The position numbers and the translations under genes were made by a program. Positions 8,543 to 16,590 of a stretch of DNA of 64,000 nt are shown here, one piece after another. The notes beneath the pieces are model-generated. The model was not told where the DNA came from. It worked only from the letters and a program-made list of their open reading frames with translations, and searched no databases. The DNA is from JAICUF01 sp038250675 (GTDB taxonomy: Bacteria > Gemmatimonadota > Gemmatimonadetes > Gemmatimonadales > GWC2-71-9): positions 1 to 64,000 of the forward strand of contig JBBSCB010000018.1 of assembly GCA_038250675.1 (NCBI GenBank). Direction: 5' to 3'. How positions within the stretch are numbered: the stretch's first letter is position 1; each line of letters starts with the position of its first letter.

Positions 8543-8548
8543 TAGCTT
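8543..8548 (+). promoter_or_regulatory. -10-like element of leaderless uup transcript
   Basis: TAGCTT six bases before the uup ATG with no ribosome-binding site between. Matches the TAnnnT pattern repeated at other starts in this window. Confidence 0.55.
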
Positions 8549-8554
8549 ACCCGC

Positions 8555-10453
8555 ATGGCACTCCTTAGTCTCCAGGACATTCATCTCGCGCTCGGCGGCC
8601 CCGAGCTTCTCGCCGGCGTGCGCCTCCAGATCGAGCGGGGAGAGCGGATCTGCCTGCTGGGCCGCAACGGCGCGGGCAAGTCCACGCTCATGAAGATGGT
8701 CGCCGGCGAGCTCACGCCCGATGCCGGTGACGTCGTGCGCCAGCAGGGCGTGACCATCGCACGCCTGGCGCAGGAGATCCCCGAGGGGCTGGCGGGCACG
8801 GCGTTCGACGTGGTGGCGGGCGGGCTGGGTGAGCTGGGCGCGCTGCTCGCCGCCTATCACGAGGTAGGTCACCGGCTGGCCACCGAGCAGAACAGCGCGC
8901 TGATGGAGCAGCTCGACCGGCTGCACCGCGCGCTCGACGCGGGCGGCGGCTGGGAGGTGCAACGGCAGGTGGAGACGGTGCTCTCGCACCTGTCGCTCGA
9001 TCCCGATGCGGAATTCGGCTCGCTCTCGGGCGGCCGCAAGCGCCAGGTGCTCCTGGCCCGCGCGCTGGTGAGCCGGCCCGACCTGCTGCTGCTCGACGAG
9101 CCGACCAATCACATGGACGTGGACGCCATCGCCTGGCTGGAGGAGTTCCTCCTCGACCAGCCGATCACGCTGCTCTTCGTCACCCACGACCGCGCGTTCC
9201 TGCGGCGGGTGGCCACCCGAATCGTGGAGCTCGACCGCGGCCGCATGGTGGACTGGGCCTGCGACTACGACACCTTCCTGGCCCGCAAGCAGGCGGTGCT
9301 GGACGCCGAATCGAAGGAATGGTCCACGTTCGACAAGAAGCTGGCGCAGGAGGAGGTCTGGATCCGCCAGGGGATTCAGGCCCGCCGCACCCGCAACGAG
9401 GGGCGGGTGCGGGCCCTCGAGGCCATGCGCCGCGAGCGGAGCGCCCGGCGCCAGCGTACCGGCACCGTCCGGCTCCAGGCGCAGGACGCGGAGCGGTCCG
9501 GCAAGCTGGTCATCGAAGCGGAAAGGGTCACCTTCAGCTACGGCGGCGCGCCGGTCATCCGCGACTTCTCGACCACGATCATGCGGGGCGACAAGGTCGG
9601 CATCATCGGGCCCAACGGCTCGGGGAAGACGACGCTCCTCCGGCTCCTGCTGGGGCAGCTCGCACCAAGCGAGGGTACGATCCGGCTGGGGACTCGCCTG
9701 GAGGTGGCGTACTTCGATCAGCTCCGCGAGCAGCTCGACGAGGAGCGCACCGTGCAGGACAACATCGCCGATGGCGCCGACCACGTCACCGTCAACGGCA
9801 ATCGCCGCCACGTGCTCGGCTACCTCCAGGATTTCCTCTTTTCGGCCGAACGGGCGCGGACCCCGGTGCGGGTGCTGTCCGGCGGTGAGCGCAACCGGCT
9901 GCTGCTGGCGCGGCTGTTCACGCGATCGTTCAATCTGCTGGTGATGGATGAGCCGACCAACGATCTCGACGCCGAGACGCTTGAGCTGCTGGAAGGATTA
10001 CTGGTCGAGTTTCCCGGCACACTGCTGCTGGTGAGCCACGACCGGGCCTTTCTCGACGAAGTGGTGACGAGCACGCTCGTGCTGGAGGGCGAGGGGCGCA
10101 TCGGAGAGTACGTGGGCGGGTATGAGGACTGGCGCCGGCAGGTGGCGGTACGCGGGCAGCACCCCGCTCGCGAGCAACGTGCGGCCCGGCCCGGGACGGC
10201 CCGGCCGGCCGCGGCAAAGCCGACCCGCCGGAAGCTGAGCTACAAGGACCGTCGCGAGCTGGACGAGCTGCCCCAGCGGATCGAATCACTCGAGACCGAA
10301 CAGCGGTCGCTGCACGCGTCGCTCGCCGATCCGGGATTCTATCGCGGCGATGCCGCCGCGATCGTCGGCGTGCAGGCGCGACTGGCGGAGGTAGAGCAGG
10401 GGCTGGCCGCGGCACTGGCCCGCTGGGAGACGCTGGCGGAACAGGGCGCCTGA
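8555..10453 (+). CDS. uup: ABC-F family ATPase, Uup type
   Basis: Soluble protein with two ABC ATPase domains and no membrane segments; Uup-type ABC-F proteins act at the ribosome or on nucleic acids. 632 residues. Domain 1: Walker A GRNGAGKST near residue 36, signature SLSGGRKRQ, Walker B LLLLDEPTNHMD. Domain 2: GPNGSGKTT, LSGGERNR, LLVMDEPTNDLD. The C-terminal 80 residues, after a basic linker (TRRKLSYKDRRELDEL), form the predicted coiled coil typical of Uup. No Shine-Dalgarno; TAGCTT at 8543-8548 lies six bases before the ATG, suggesting a leaderless mRNA. Confidence 0.95.
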   Translation: MALLSLQDIHLALGGPELLAGVRLQIERGERICLLGRNGAGKSTLMKMVAGELTPDAGDVVRQQGVTIARLAQEIPEGLAGTAFDVVAGGLGELGALLAAYHEVGHRLATEQNSALMEQLDRLHRALDAGGGWEVQRQVETVLSHLSLDPDAEFGSLSGGRKRQVLLARALVSRPDLLLLDEPTNHMDVDAIAWLEEFLLDQPITLLFVTHDRAFLRRVATRIVELDRGRMVDWACDYDTFLARKQAVLDAESKEWSTFDKKLAQEEVWIRQGIQARRTRNEGRVRALEAMRRERSARRQRTGTVRLQAQDAERSGKLVIEAERVTFSYGGAPVIRDFSTTIMRGDKVGIIGPNGSGKTTLLRLLLGQLAPSEGTIRLGTRLEVAYFDQLREQLDEERTVQDNIADGADHVTVNGNRRHVLGYLQDFLFSAERARTPVRVLSGGERNRLLLARLFTRSFNLLVMDEPTNDLDAETLELLEGLLVEFPGTLLLVSHDRAFLDEVVTSTLVLEGEGRIGEYVGGYEDWRRQVAVRGQHPAREQRAARPGTARPAAAKPTRRKLSYKDRRELDELPQRIESLETEQRSLHASLADPGFYRGDAAAIVGVQARLAEVEQGLAAALARWETLAEQGA

Positions 10454-10615
10454 GGCGGCGGCACCGGCGGCGTGGGTGAAGCGCCGAGTGCGAGTGCTTG
10501 GCGCCGGGTGCTGTCCGGCCGCGACGAGTCCGCCGTACGGCGCATCAATGGAGGCAACGCCGTCGCGAGGATGCCATGACGCCGCCTGGTGCGATGCGGT
10601 CCGGTCATGGGTTGC

Positions 10616-11506
10616 TCACTCCATGGACCGCAGCAGCTCCATCATGCGCACGTCCCACGGATCCGGTGCCGGATCGTCGTCCGCGATCTCGTAGTTCTGC
10701 TGCGGCGTCTCGAGAATGAGCGGCACGCCCTGCGAGCGGCGGTCGGCCAGGAGCCAGCGGAACGGGGGGCTGCCGATCAGCCCTGCGCCGATCAGCTTGT
10801 GGCGGTCCTTGTTCGAGCCGAGCGCGCCCTCGCTGTCATTCAGGTGAAAGAACGACGGCGGCTCGCCGATGACCGCCTCGAATTCGTCGAGGATACTGGT
10901 CAGTGCCTCCGGCGATTGGCTGATGTCGTGCCCGGCAGCAAAGAGGTGGCAGATGTCGAGCCCGTAGCCGGTGCGGGGGCGCAGCGCAGCCGGAACGTCG
11001 GCGAGAATCGCCGCGATCTCCTCCGGTGTTCGGCCCATCGTGAGACCGGCGCCGGCGGTGTTCTCCACCAGCAGTCGCGTGCCGCCCTCCACCGTCTCCA
11101 GCGCATGGGTGATGGCGCGCGCGATCCGGCCGGCCGCGGCTTCGCGGTTGCCGTCACGTGCGGCACCGGGGTGGAAGCAGACGGCACCAATCCCGAGCGC
11201 GGTGGAACGCTCCAGCTCGCGCGCCAGCCCGGCATTGGCCCGAATCCATTTTTCGTCTTCGTGGGTGGCGGTGTTGAGCACGTAGGCGGCGTGCGCCACG
11301 ACGTGGGCGGGCTCGATGCCGGCGCCGGTCAGCGCGTCACGAAAGCGGGCCACCCGTTCGGGGCGGATCGAGGTCCTGTCACCGTAGAACTTGGGAATGG
11401 CGGTGAAAATCTGGAGCGCGCGCATCCCGGCGGCGCCGGCACGGCGCGCCGCCATGTCGATGCCGCCGTTGTCGATGGTATGGGCGCCGAGGAGGTGTGA
11501 GGTCAC
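10616..11506 (-). CDS. nfo: Endonuclease IV (apurinic/apyrimidinic endonuclease)
   Basis: Base-excision-repair enzyme cutting 5' of abasic sites; TIM barrel with three metal ions. 296 residues, usual length. Family features seen: GAHTIDNGG at the start, LQIFTAIP, VAHAAYVLN, the metal-ligand strands VCFHPGAA, LLVENTAG, GYGLDICHLFAAGHD, FFHLNDSEGALGSNKDRH and LILETPQ. The start is GTG, overlapping the TGA of the short upstream frame by 4 bases (GTGA); no strong ribosome-binding site, so coupling to that frame is possible. Confidence 0.93.
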   Translation of the reverse strand: MTSHLLGAHTIDNGGIDMAARRAGAAGMRALQIFTAIPKFYGDRTSIRPERVARFRDALTGAGIEPAHVVAHAAYVLNTATHEDEKWIRANAGLARELERSTALGIGAVCFHPGAARDGNREAAAGRIARAITHALETVEGGTRLLVENTAGAGLTMGRTPEEIAAILADVPAALRPRTGYGLDICHLFAAGHDISQSPEALTSILDEFEAVIGEPPSFFHLNDSEGALGSNKDRHKLIGAGLIGSPPFRWLLADRRSQGVPLILETPQQNYEIADDDPAPDPWDVRMMELLRSME

Positions 11507-11610
11507 CGGTGGTCGTCCCGTCCCGGCGGTGCGTGCGGCCGGAACACGAGGTCAAAGACTCCGCGAGTGCCGCAGTTGGGACAGCGGCGGCTGAGCGCCC
11601 GTCCGATCAT
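11503..11610 (-). pseudogene. 35-codon stub resembling the N-terminus of DUF983 proteins
   Basis: Very short frame directly upstream of nfo and overlapping it by 4 bases. It reads MIGRALSRRCPNCGTRGVF and then stops after 16 more residues. DUF983 membrane proteins of about 120 residues start with this kind of RCPNCG..F sequence, so this is probably a truncated remnant, now perhaps serving as a leader for coupled translation of nfo. Only one CxxC pair remains. It could also be a genuine mini-protein. Confidence 0.4.
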
Positions 11611-11649
11611 TCGCAGGATTCCCGGCCGGTCACGCGTCAAAGCTACAGG

Positions 11650-11685
11650 ATCGGGGGCGGACCGCCAGCGCGGCCCGCCCCCGAT
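11650..11685 (-). terminator. Terminator hairpin after the TPR lipoprotein gene
   Basis: ATCGGGGGCGG / CCGCCCCCGAT (11 pairs) continued by CCGC/GCGG with a 4-base loop, about 15 pairs in all. It begins 20 bases after the TPR gene stop on the minus strand and is followed by a TTT-containing stretch. Separates that gene from nfo. Confidence 0.7.
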
Positions 11686-11704
11686 GCTCCTGTGTGCGCA
11701 GATA

Positions 11705-12691
11705 TTAGCGCTGCACGACGGTGTCCTGCTGCACCACCGGCTCGGCCGGCGTCGTTGCGCTGTCGGGCGCGACGATCCGGGCCGAATCCCCGAGCATCCG
11801 GAGCTGGAGCTGGAAGCTCTGGGCCAGCTCCGGCACACTCACTGGCGCGGTGCCGGGTGCCTCGCGCAGGGCGCGCACGCGGTCGAGGTTCACCGACGCC
11901 TTGCCGTACGTGCTGTCCACCGCCAGCGCCGACTCGAACGCCACGCCGGCCGCCGTGTAGTGCCCGGTCCGCTCCAACGCGATGCCGAGATTGTTCTGGA
12001 ACACCGGCGCGTTGTCGCGCAGCGTGACGGCGAGTGCGAGCGGCGGCAGCGCCTCGTCCGGCCGGCCCTGCTGGATGTAGAGCAGGCCGAGGTTGTTGAG
12101 CGACCAGACGTCGTTCTCGTCGAGCATCAACGCCTGCTGATACGCGTCGATCGCGCCGTCGACGTCACCCTTCTGCTCCAGCACGCGGCCCTGCAGCCGG
12201 CGCGCCGCGACCGACGCGGAGTCCACCTCGAGCACGGTATTGATGCGGTCCAGCGCCTCATCGGGCCGCCGCAGCTCGAGCAGCACGCGCGCGGAGTTGA
12301 GCAGCGTCTTCTCGTGGTGGGCGTCGAGGGCCAGTGCCCGATCGAAGGCGGCGTCGGCGGTCTTCAGGTCCCCGGCCTTCCAGGCCGAGAGGCCGGCCAT
12401 GTACTGCGCCGTGACGTTCTGTGGGTGACGCTCCCCGTACGCGGAAAAGAGTCGCGCGGCGGCACCGTACTGGCCGGCGTGATAGGCCGAGTCGCCATCG
12501 GCGTACGTGACCACGACGGGCGGCGTGACCGGCGCGTTCGACGTCGGGGCCGGCGCGGCGGCGGTATGGATCGCCGGCGTGCTCGCACCGGCGACGGTGG
12601 TCGTGGTCTTGGGGCTGTCACCGCAGGCGATGGCGGCGAAGGGGGCCAGCAGCGCGAGGGCGGCGATCGGAAGACGGCGAGCGGTGAACAT
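11705..12691 (-). CDS. TPR-repeat lipoprotein
   Basis: 328 residues. Signal peptide with lipobox FAAIAC (Cys23), a Thr/Ala/Pro-rich linker to about residue 60, then a run of tetratricopeptide repeats from about residue 65 to 275 (recurring pattern such as LKTADAAFDRALALD, VDGAIDAYQQALMLDENDVWSLNNLGLLY, YTAAGVAFESALAVD), and an unstructured tail. Likely a periplasmic scaffold; no partner is indicated. The ATG at 12691 has a near-perfect Shine-Dalgarno (GAGGAGGAACC before ATG), which rules out longer upstream starts. Confidence 0.9.
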   Translation of the reverse strand: MFTARRLPIAALALLAPFAAIACGDSPKTTTTVAGASTPAIHTAAAPAPTSNAPVTPPVVVTYADGDSAYHAGQYGAAARLFSAYGERHPQNVTAQYMAGLSAWKAGDLKTADAAFDRALALDAHHEKTLLNSARVLLELRRPDEALDRINTVLEVDSASVAARRLQGRVLEQKGDVDGAIDAYQQALMLDENDVWSLNNLGLLYIQQGRPDEALPPLALAVTLRDNAPVFQNNLGIALERTGHYTAAGVAFESALAVDSTYGKASVNLDRVRALREAPGTAPVSVPELAQSFQLQLRMLGDSARIVAPDSATTPAEPVVQQDTVVQR

Positions 12692-13084
12692 GGTTCCTCC
12701 TCGAGTGGGGCGCCGGATGGCGCGGTGAACGGCGCCCACCACAAAGGCAAACGCGCGGCCACACCGGGGCGGCCCGGAGTCGCAGAGGGAATTCGTTGCG
12801 TGGCAGAAGGTTACGGATGCGACGCTCGAACAGGGCGCGGCGCGCACGTGTCGGCCCGGACACGGGTACCGATCATCGTCGTGTCCGGTCGGACACGTGG
12901 GGGTGCGGGGCGGTGATCGCTGCGGGGCGGGCGTCGGTGCCTCACCCCCCGGGGCGCGGAGGTGGGGCGGGGATCGCGGCGTGCCCCTCTCCGTAAAACG
13001 GAGAGGGGTCGGTGAGAGCGGGTGTTTGGTGGGTGGTGGGGGAATACGGGTGGCGTGTGGGCTGACGCTCCGTGATGGTATGGC
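12692..13084. other. Gene-free stretch left of the DUF559 gene
   Basis: About 390 bases between the TPR lipoprotein start and the DUF559 gene. The first 250 bases show nothing I can name. From 12940 it contains the left copy of a composite repeat (CCTCACCCCC then the hairpin at 12984-13008), whose inverted partner lies beyond the DUF559 gene. Confidence 0.6.
12984..13008. repeat. Left hairpin repeat
   Basis: CCCCTCTCCGT aaa ACGGAGAGGGG, a perfect 11-pair stem with a 3-base loop. Nearly identical to the hairpin at 13440-13464. Confidence 0.85.
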
Positions 13085-13505
13085 ATGCGCCGTCCCAAAC
13101 GCACATCGCTGACGCCAGGCCGTGCCCGGGAGTTGCGGCGCGCGCCGACGAAGGCGGAGGCTCGCGTCTGGAATCTTGTGCGGGACCGCCGCTGCCTCGG
13201 CCTCACGTTCCCGCGGCAACACGTGATGTGCGGTTTCATCGTCGACTTCTACTGCGCTGAGCTGCGCCTCGCTCTCGAGATTGACGGTGCGGTGCACTAT
13301 GGGCCGGACGCGTATGAGCGCGACGCGGAACGCACATCGATACTCGAGCGTGCCGGCGTCCGCGTCGCCCGGCTCGGCAACGATTTGACCACCCTCCGAG
13401 CACTCGAGAAGGTGATCTGGTCAGTCACACGCCCGGGTACCTCTCTCCGTGAAACGGAGAGGGGCACGCACCAATCTCCGCTCCTCGTGATCTGTGGGGG
13501 TGAGG
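13085..13505 (+). CDS. DUF559 endonuclease-like protein (Vsr-like fold), stop codon lost
   Basis: The first ~115 codons match the DUF559 family, a small PD-(D/E)xK nuclease-like domain related to Vsr: RRAPTKAEARVWNLVRDRR, then FIVDFYC (Asp54) and LALEIDG (Glu65, Asp67), HYGPDAYERDAERT and RVARLGND. The catalytic-type residues look intact. The homologous part ends near 13430; the frame then reads through the right repeat and, without a stop, antisense across the sigma-54 regulator to 15046, which is surely not protein-coding. The end given here is therefore the end of the repeat, not a stop codon. Function in repair, restriction or mobility is unknown for the family. Confidence 0.6.
13440..13464. 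repeat. Right hairpin repeat
   Basis: CCTCTCTCCGT gaa ACGGAGAGGGG, 11 pairs with one G-T wobble. Starts about 10 bases after the end of the DUF559 homology and continues in the same reading frame. Confidence 0.85.
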
Positions 13506-13549
13506 CCCCCGCGATCTCTGAGGGAAGAGCCCCCCTCGCGATTCGACGC

Positions 13550-14899
13550 CTATCGCCTGATCTCGAGCCGCCGCATGATCTTCAGCAGACTCGCGTGGTC
13601 GGCCAGCCCCAGCGCCTCCGCTGTCCGGGTGATGTGCCAATCGTGGGCCTCCAGCGCGGTGCGCACGATGCGCCGCTCGGCCTCGGCGCGCAGCGACTGG
13701 AAGGTGGCCGGCTCTGCGGAGCCCTGCGCCGGGCCGTCCCCGGCAATTTCGCCGGGAAGGTGCTCCGGCCGGATCGCCTCACCGTCGGCCGCGATCACCA
13801 TCCGCTCCACCGCGTTCCGGAGCTCGCGCACGTTGTTGCGCCGCCAGTCGTACGCCACGAGCCGCTCGACCGTGTCGCCGGCCATCCGCTTGGGCAGGAC
13901 GCCGAACCGGCTGCAGGTCGCCGCCAGGAAGCGCTCGGCCAGCAGGGGCACATCGCTCGCGCGGTCGCGCAGCGGCGGCACGGCGATGGCGTGAACGTTG
14001 AGCCGGTAGTACAGGTCCTGGCGAAACCGGCCGGCGGCGACTTCCGCCTCGAGGTCGCGATTGGTGGCGGCCACCACGCGCGCGTCCACCGGGATCGATC
14101 GCGTGCTGCCCACCCGCGTGACCGTACGGTCCTCCAGCACGCGCAGCAGCTTGGACTGTGCCGACGGTGGCAGCTCGCCGATCTCATCAAGAAAGAGCGT
14201 ACCCCGTCCCGCCGCCTCGAATGCGCCGTGGCGCGTGGCCGTGGCACCGGTGAAGGCGCCGCGTTCGTGGCCAAACAACTCGCTTTCCACGAGCTGTTCC
14301 GGCAGCGCCGCGCAGTTGATCGCGATGAACGGGGCCGAGGGCATCGCGCCCAGGCGATGGAGGTCCCGCGCCACCAGCTCCTTACCCGAGCCGCTTTCGC
14401 CGGTGATGAGCACGGTGCTCGGGATCGGTGCCACCCGCGCGATCTGCTCGCGCAGCCGGACGATGGCCGCGCTGCGGCCCACCAGTCCGCTCTCGCCCAG
14501 ACGCCGCTGGAGGGTGACGACCTCGAGACGAAGGCGGTGTCGCTCCAGCGCGGCGGCGATCTCCTGCACCACGCGCTCCATCGGCTCCGCCTTATCCACG
14601 AAGCCGTACGCGCCCAGCCGCACCGCCTGTACGCAGCGATCGTAGCTGCCGGTCCCGGTATAGACGATGACCGGTGTCTCATCGCCCTTCTGCATCAGAC
14701 GGCGGAGCACCTCGAACCCATCCATGCCCGGCATCTCCAGATCCAGCACCAGGCAGTCCACCGGATCGCGCGACATTGCGTCGAGCGCGGCCGCGCCGCC
14801 CTCCGCCACCGCAACGTCGAAGCCGCCCACGCGCGCCAGGTCGTAGGCGTACTGCTCCGCCATCAGCCGCACGTCATCCACCACCAGCACCCGCGTCAT
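13550..14899 (-). CDS. Sigma-54-dependent response regulator (NtrC family)
   Basis: Transcription activator controlled by phosphorylation. 449 residues: REC domain 1-120 with phospho-acceptor Asp53 (LVLDLEMPGMDG), Thr81 and Lys103; AAA+ domain about 135-375 with Walker A GESGSGKE (167-174), GAFTGA loop for sigma-54 contact (214-219), Walker B LFLDEIGE; C-terminal Fis-type helix-turn-helix (HITRTAEALGLADHASLLKIMRRL). Its ATG overlaps the stop of the upstream histidine kinase by 4 bases, so they form a two-component pair. Targets should carry -24/-12 promoters. Confidence 0.96.
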   Translation of the reverse strand: MTRVLVVDDVRLMAEQYAYDLARVGGFDVAVAEGGAAALDAMSRDPVDCLVLDLEMPGMDGFEVLRRLMQKGDETPVIVYTGTGSYDRCVQAVRLGAYGFVDKAEPMERVVQEIAAALERHRLRLEVVTLQRRLGESGLVGRSAAIVRLREQIARVAPIPSTVLITGESGSGKELVARDLHRLGAMPSAPFIAINCAALPEQLVESELFGHERGAFTGATATRHGAFEAAGRGTLFLDEIGELPPSAQSKLLRVLEDRTVTRVGSTRSIPVDARVVAATNRDLEAEVAAGRFRQDLYYRLNVHAIAVPPLRDRASDVPLLAERFLAATCSRFGVLPKRMAGDTVERLVAYDWRRNNVRELRNAVERMVIAADGEAIRPEHLPGEIAGDGPAQGSAEPATFQSLRAEAERRIVRTALEAHDWHITRTAEALGLADHASLLKIMRRLEIRR

Positions 14900-16590
14900 G
14901 CCGACCCGCCGTCGGCCGGGAGGTCCACCACGAACCGGCTTCCCGTGCCGGGCTCGGTCGTCACCCGCAGCGTGCCGCCCAGGTCCGCCACCAGCCGGCG
15001 GACCACCGACAGGCCCAGCCCGGTGCCGCCGGGCTTGGTGGTGTAGAAGTCGCCGAACGCCAGGTCCAGCTCCTCGCGCGTCATGCCGCGCCCGGTGTCC
15101 GCCACCGCCAGGCGTACCGCGCGGGCGGAGCCCTGCTCGATGAGCTCGGTGGAGATGGTGACGGTTCCGTCATCTGTGGTAAGACTGTCCATGGCGTTTC
15201 CCACCAGGTTCTCGAGTATGCGCCGGAGCGCCACGCCGTCCGAGCGGATGGGCGGGAGTGCGTCGGCGAGCAGTGACCGGACGGCGGTGCGCCGGCCCGC
15301 GGTGCCGTGGAGCACCTGCCGCACCACCGCGTTTACGTCGCAGCGATCCCGGTCGGTGGCCGGCGAGAGGCGCGCGTAGTTGCGGGCCAGCGTCTCCAGG
15401 TAGTCTACGCTGGAGTCGAGCGTGCCGCGCCGCTCCTCGAAGACCGCGGCCAGCCGGTCCGGCTCCCGCTCGGCCACCTCACCCAGATGACGGAGCACGT
15501 GCTTGATTGGCGCGAGGCCGTTCTTCACATCGTGATTGACCTGACGGGCGACGTCACCCACTGTCGCGCGGCGCTCCGCTTCCCGAAGTCGCGCCGCGCC
15601 GAGGCGGAGCCGCGTGGTCATGGCACTGAGCACGCGAGAGAGCGCGCCGACTTCGTCGGGGCGCTCGGTGGCAAAATCCTGGTCCAGCCGCTCGAGGTCG
15701 AGCGCGGCCGTCTTGCGGGCCAGCTCCGCGATGGGCCGAGCCACCTGCGCCGAAAGCCAGGCGGCAACGAGTACGGCGAGAAGCAGCGTGGCGGCGGTCG
15801 CGGCAATGAACCAGCGATCAACGCCACGGCGGAGCGCGTCGAGCGCGCCCGAGCGGCGGGTGATCATGATGCGGGCCGATCCGGCAACGGCGGTGTCGCG
15901 GGTATCGTCGACGTAGGGCAGCGTGAGCTGGCGCACGACGCCGGCCGTGGCCGCGCTGTCCCCACCGACCCGCAGCGTGTCGTCCGGCGTCACCAGCGTC
16001 AGGCCGAGGTCGGGATCGGTGACGGCGCGCTGGAGGTAGTCCTGGTCCACGCGGCGACCACCCAGCACGACAAACCGCCGGCCGGCCACGGCAAACGAAT
16101 CCACCCGGGTCAGCGCCAGCACGTTCCCCTCCGCCGTGCGCATGCGGACCAGCGGGGAGGGGGAGCCGTCCCGCGCGAGCAGCTGCGGCAGCGCGTCATC
16201 ACGGCGATCGAACTCGTTGCGGAAATGCCCCGAGCTCAGCACACGTCCCGCGCTGTCCTGGACCCGCAGCACAACCAGCCCGCCGGCGCGCATCGCCCCG
16301 GCGCCATAGTCCAGCAGCCAGCCGCGATCGATATCGCCGCCGGGGACCACGATCGCGCGGAAGCGATTGTCCGCGGCGAGGCGTGCCGCGATCGTCGCCA
16401 CGCTGCTGTCCACCCGGGCCGCATCGGCGGCGAAGGTCTGCTGCACGAGATCGGCGAGCGCCGAGACGCGTCGTTCGTATTCGGCGGTGAGTCGCGCCGT
16501 CATCTCGTGCCGCATGCCGTACATCACCAGCGCGAGCGGCAGCAGCAGTCCGGCCGCAAAGGCGAGGAAGACGCGGGTCCGGAACGTCAT
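14896..16590 (-). CDS. Membrane sensor histidine kinase
   Basis: 564 residues. TM1 at about 7-25, a large periplasmic sensor region (about 26-258, probably Cache-like), TM2 at about 261-280, HAMP about 280-335, then the phospho-acceptor box VNHDVKNGLAPIKH with His353, N-box LENLVGNAMDSL, G1 DTGRGM and G2 GGTGLGLSVVRRLV. Overlaps the lipoprotein gene upstream (4 bases) and the NtrC-type regulator downstream (4 bases): a translation-coupled three-gene sensory operon. Signal unknown. Confidence 0.95.
   Translation of the reverse strand: MTFRTRVFLAFAAGLLLPLALVMYGMRHEMTARLTAEYERRVSALADLVQQTFAADAARVDSSVATIAARLAADNRFRAIVVPGGDIDRGWLLDYGAGAMRAGGLVVLRVQDSAGRVLSSGHFRNEFDRRDDALPQLLARDGSPSPLVRMRTAEGNVLALTRVDSFAVAGRRFVVLGGRRVDQDYLQRAVTDPDLGLTLVTPDDTLRVGGDSAATAGVVRQLTLPYVDDTRDTAVAGSARIMITRRSGALDALRRGVDRWFIAATAATLLLAVLVAAWLSAQVARPIAELARKTAALDLERLDQDFATERPDEVGALSRVLSAMTTRLRLGAARLREAERRATVGDVARQVNHDVKNGLAPIKHVLRHLGEVAEREPDRLAAVFEERRGTLDSSVDYLETLARNYARLSPATDRDRCDVNAVVRQVLHGTAGRRTAVRSLLADALPPIRSDGVALRRILENLVGNAMDSLTTDDGTVTISTELIEQGSARAVRLAVADTGRGMTREELDLAFGDFYTTKPGGTGLGLSVVRRLVADLGGTLRVTTEPGTGSRFVVDLPADGGSA

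Larger units (their letters stand above)
12940..13505. mobile_element. Candidate mini-element: DUF559 gene between inverted hairpin repeats
   Basis: Left end (12940-12994) and right end (13454-13505, reversed) share CCTCACCCCC at the outside and a perfect 16-base GCGTGCCCCTCTCCGT at the inside, separated by a diverged 26-29-base stretch. Each inner end also folds on itself into an 11-pair hairpin. The only gene inside is the DUF559 endonuclease-like gene. Architecture is seen directly; mobility is inference. Confidence 0.5.

Noticed and set aside
8462..9811. N-terminal extension of the 7334-8461 lipoprotein to 825 residues
   Set aside because: Would run antisense through uup; a real signal peptide and a ribosome-binding site start at 8461.
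13505..15046. C-terminal 510 codons of the plus-strand DUF559 frame
   Set aside because: Antisense to the sigma-54 response regulator and histidine kinase; codon pattern and homology support the minus strand only.
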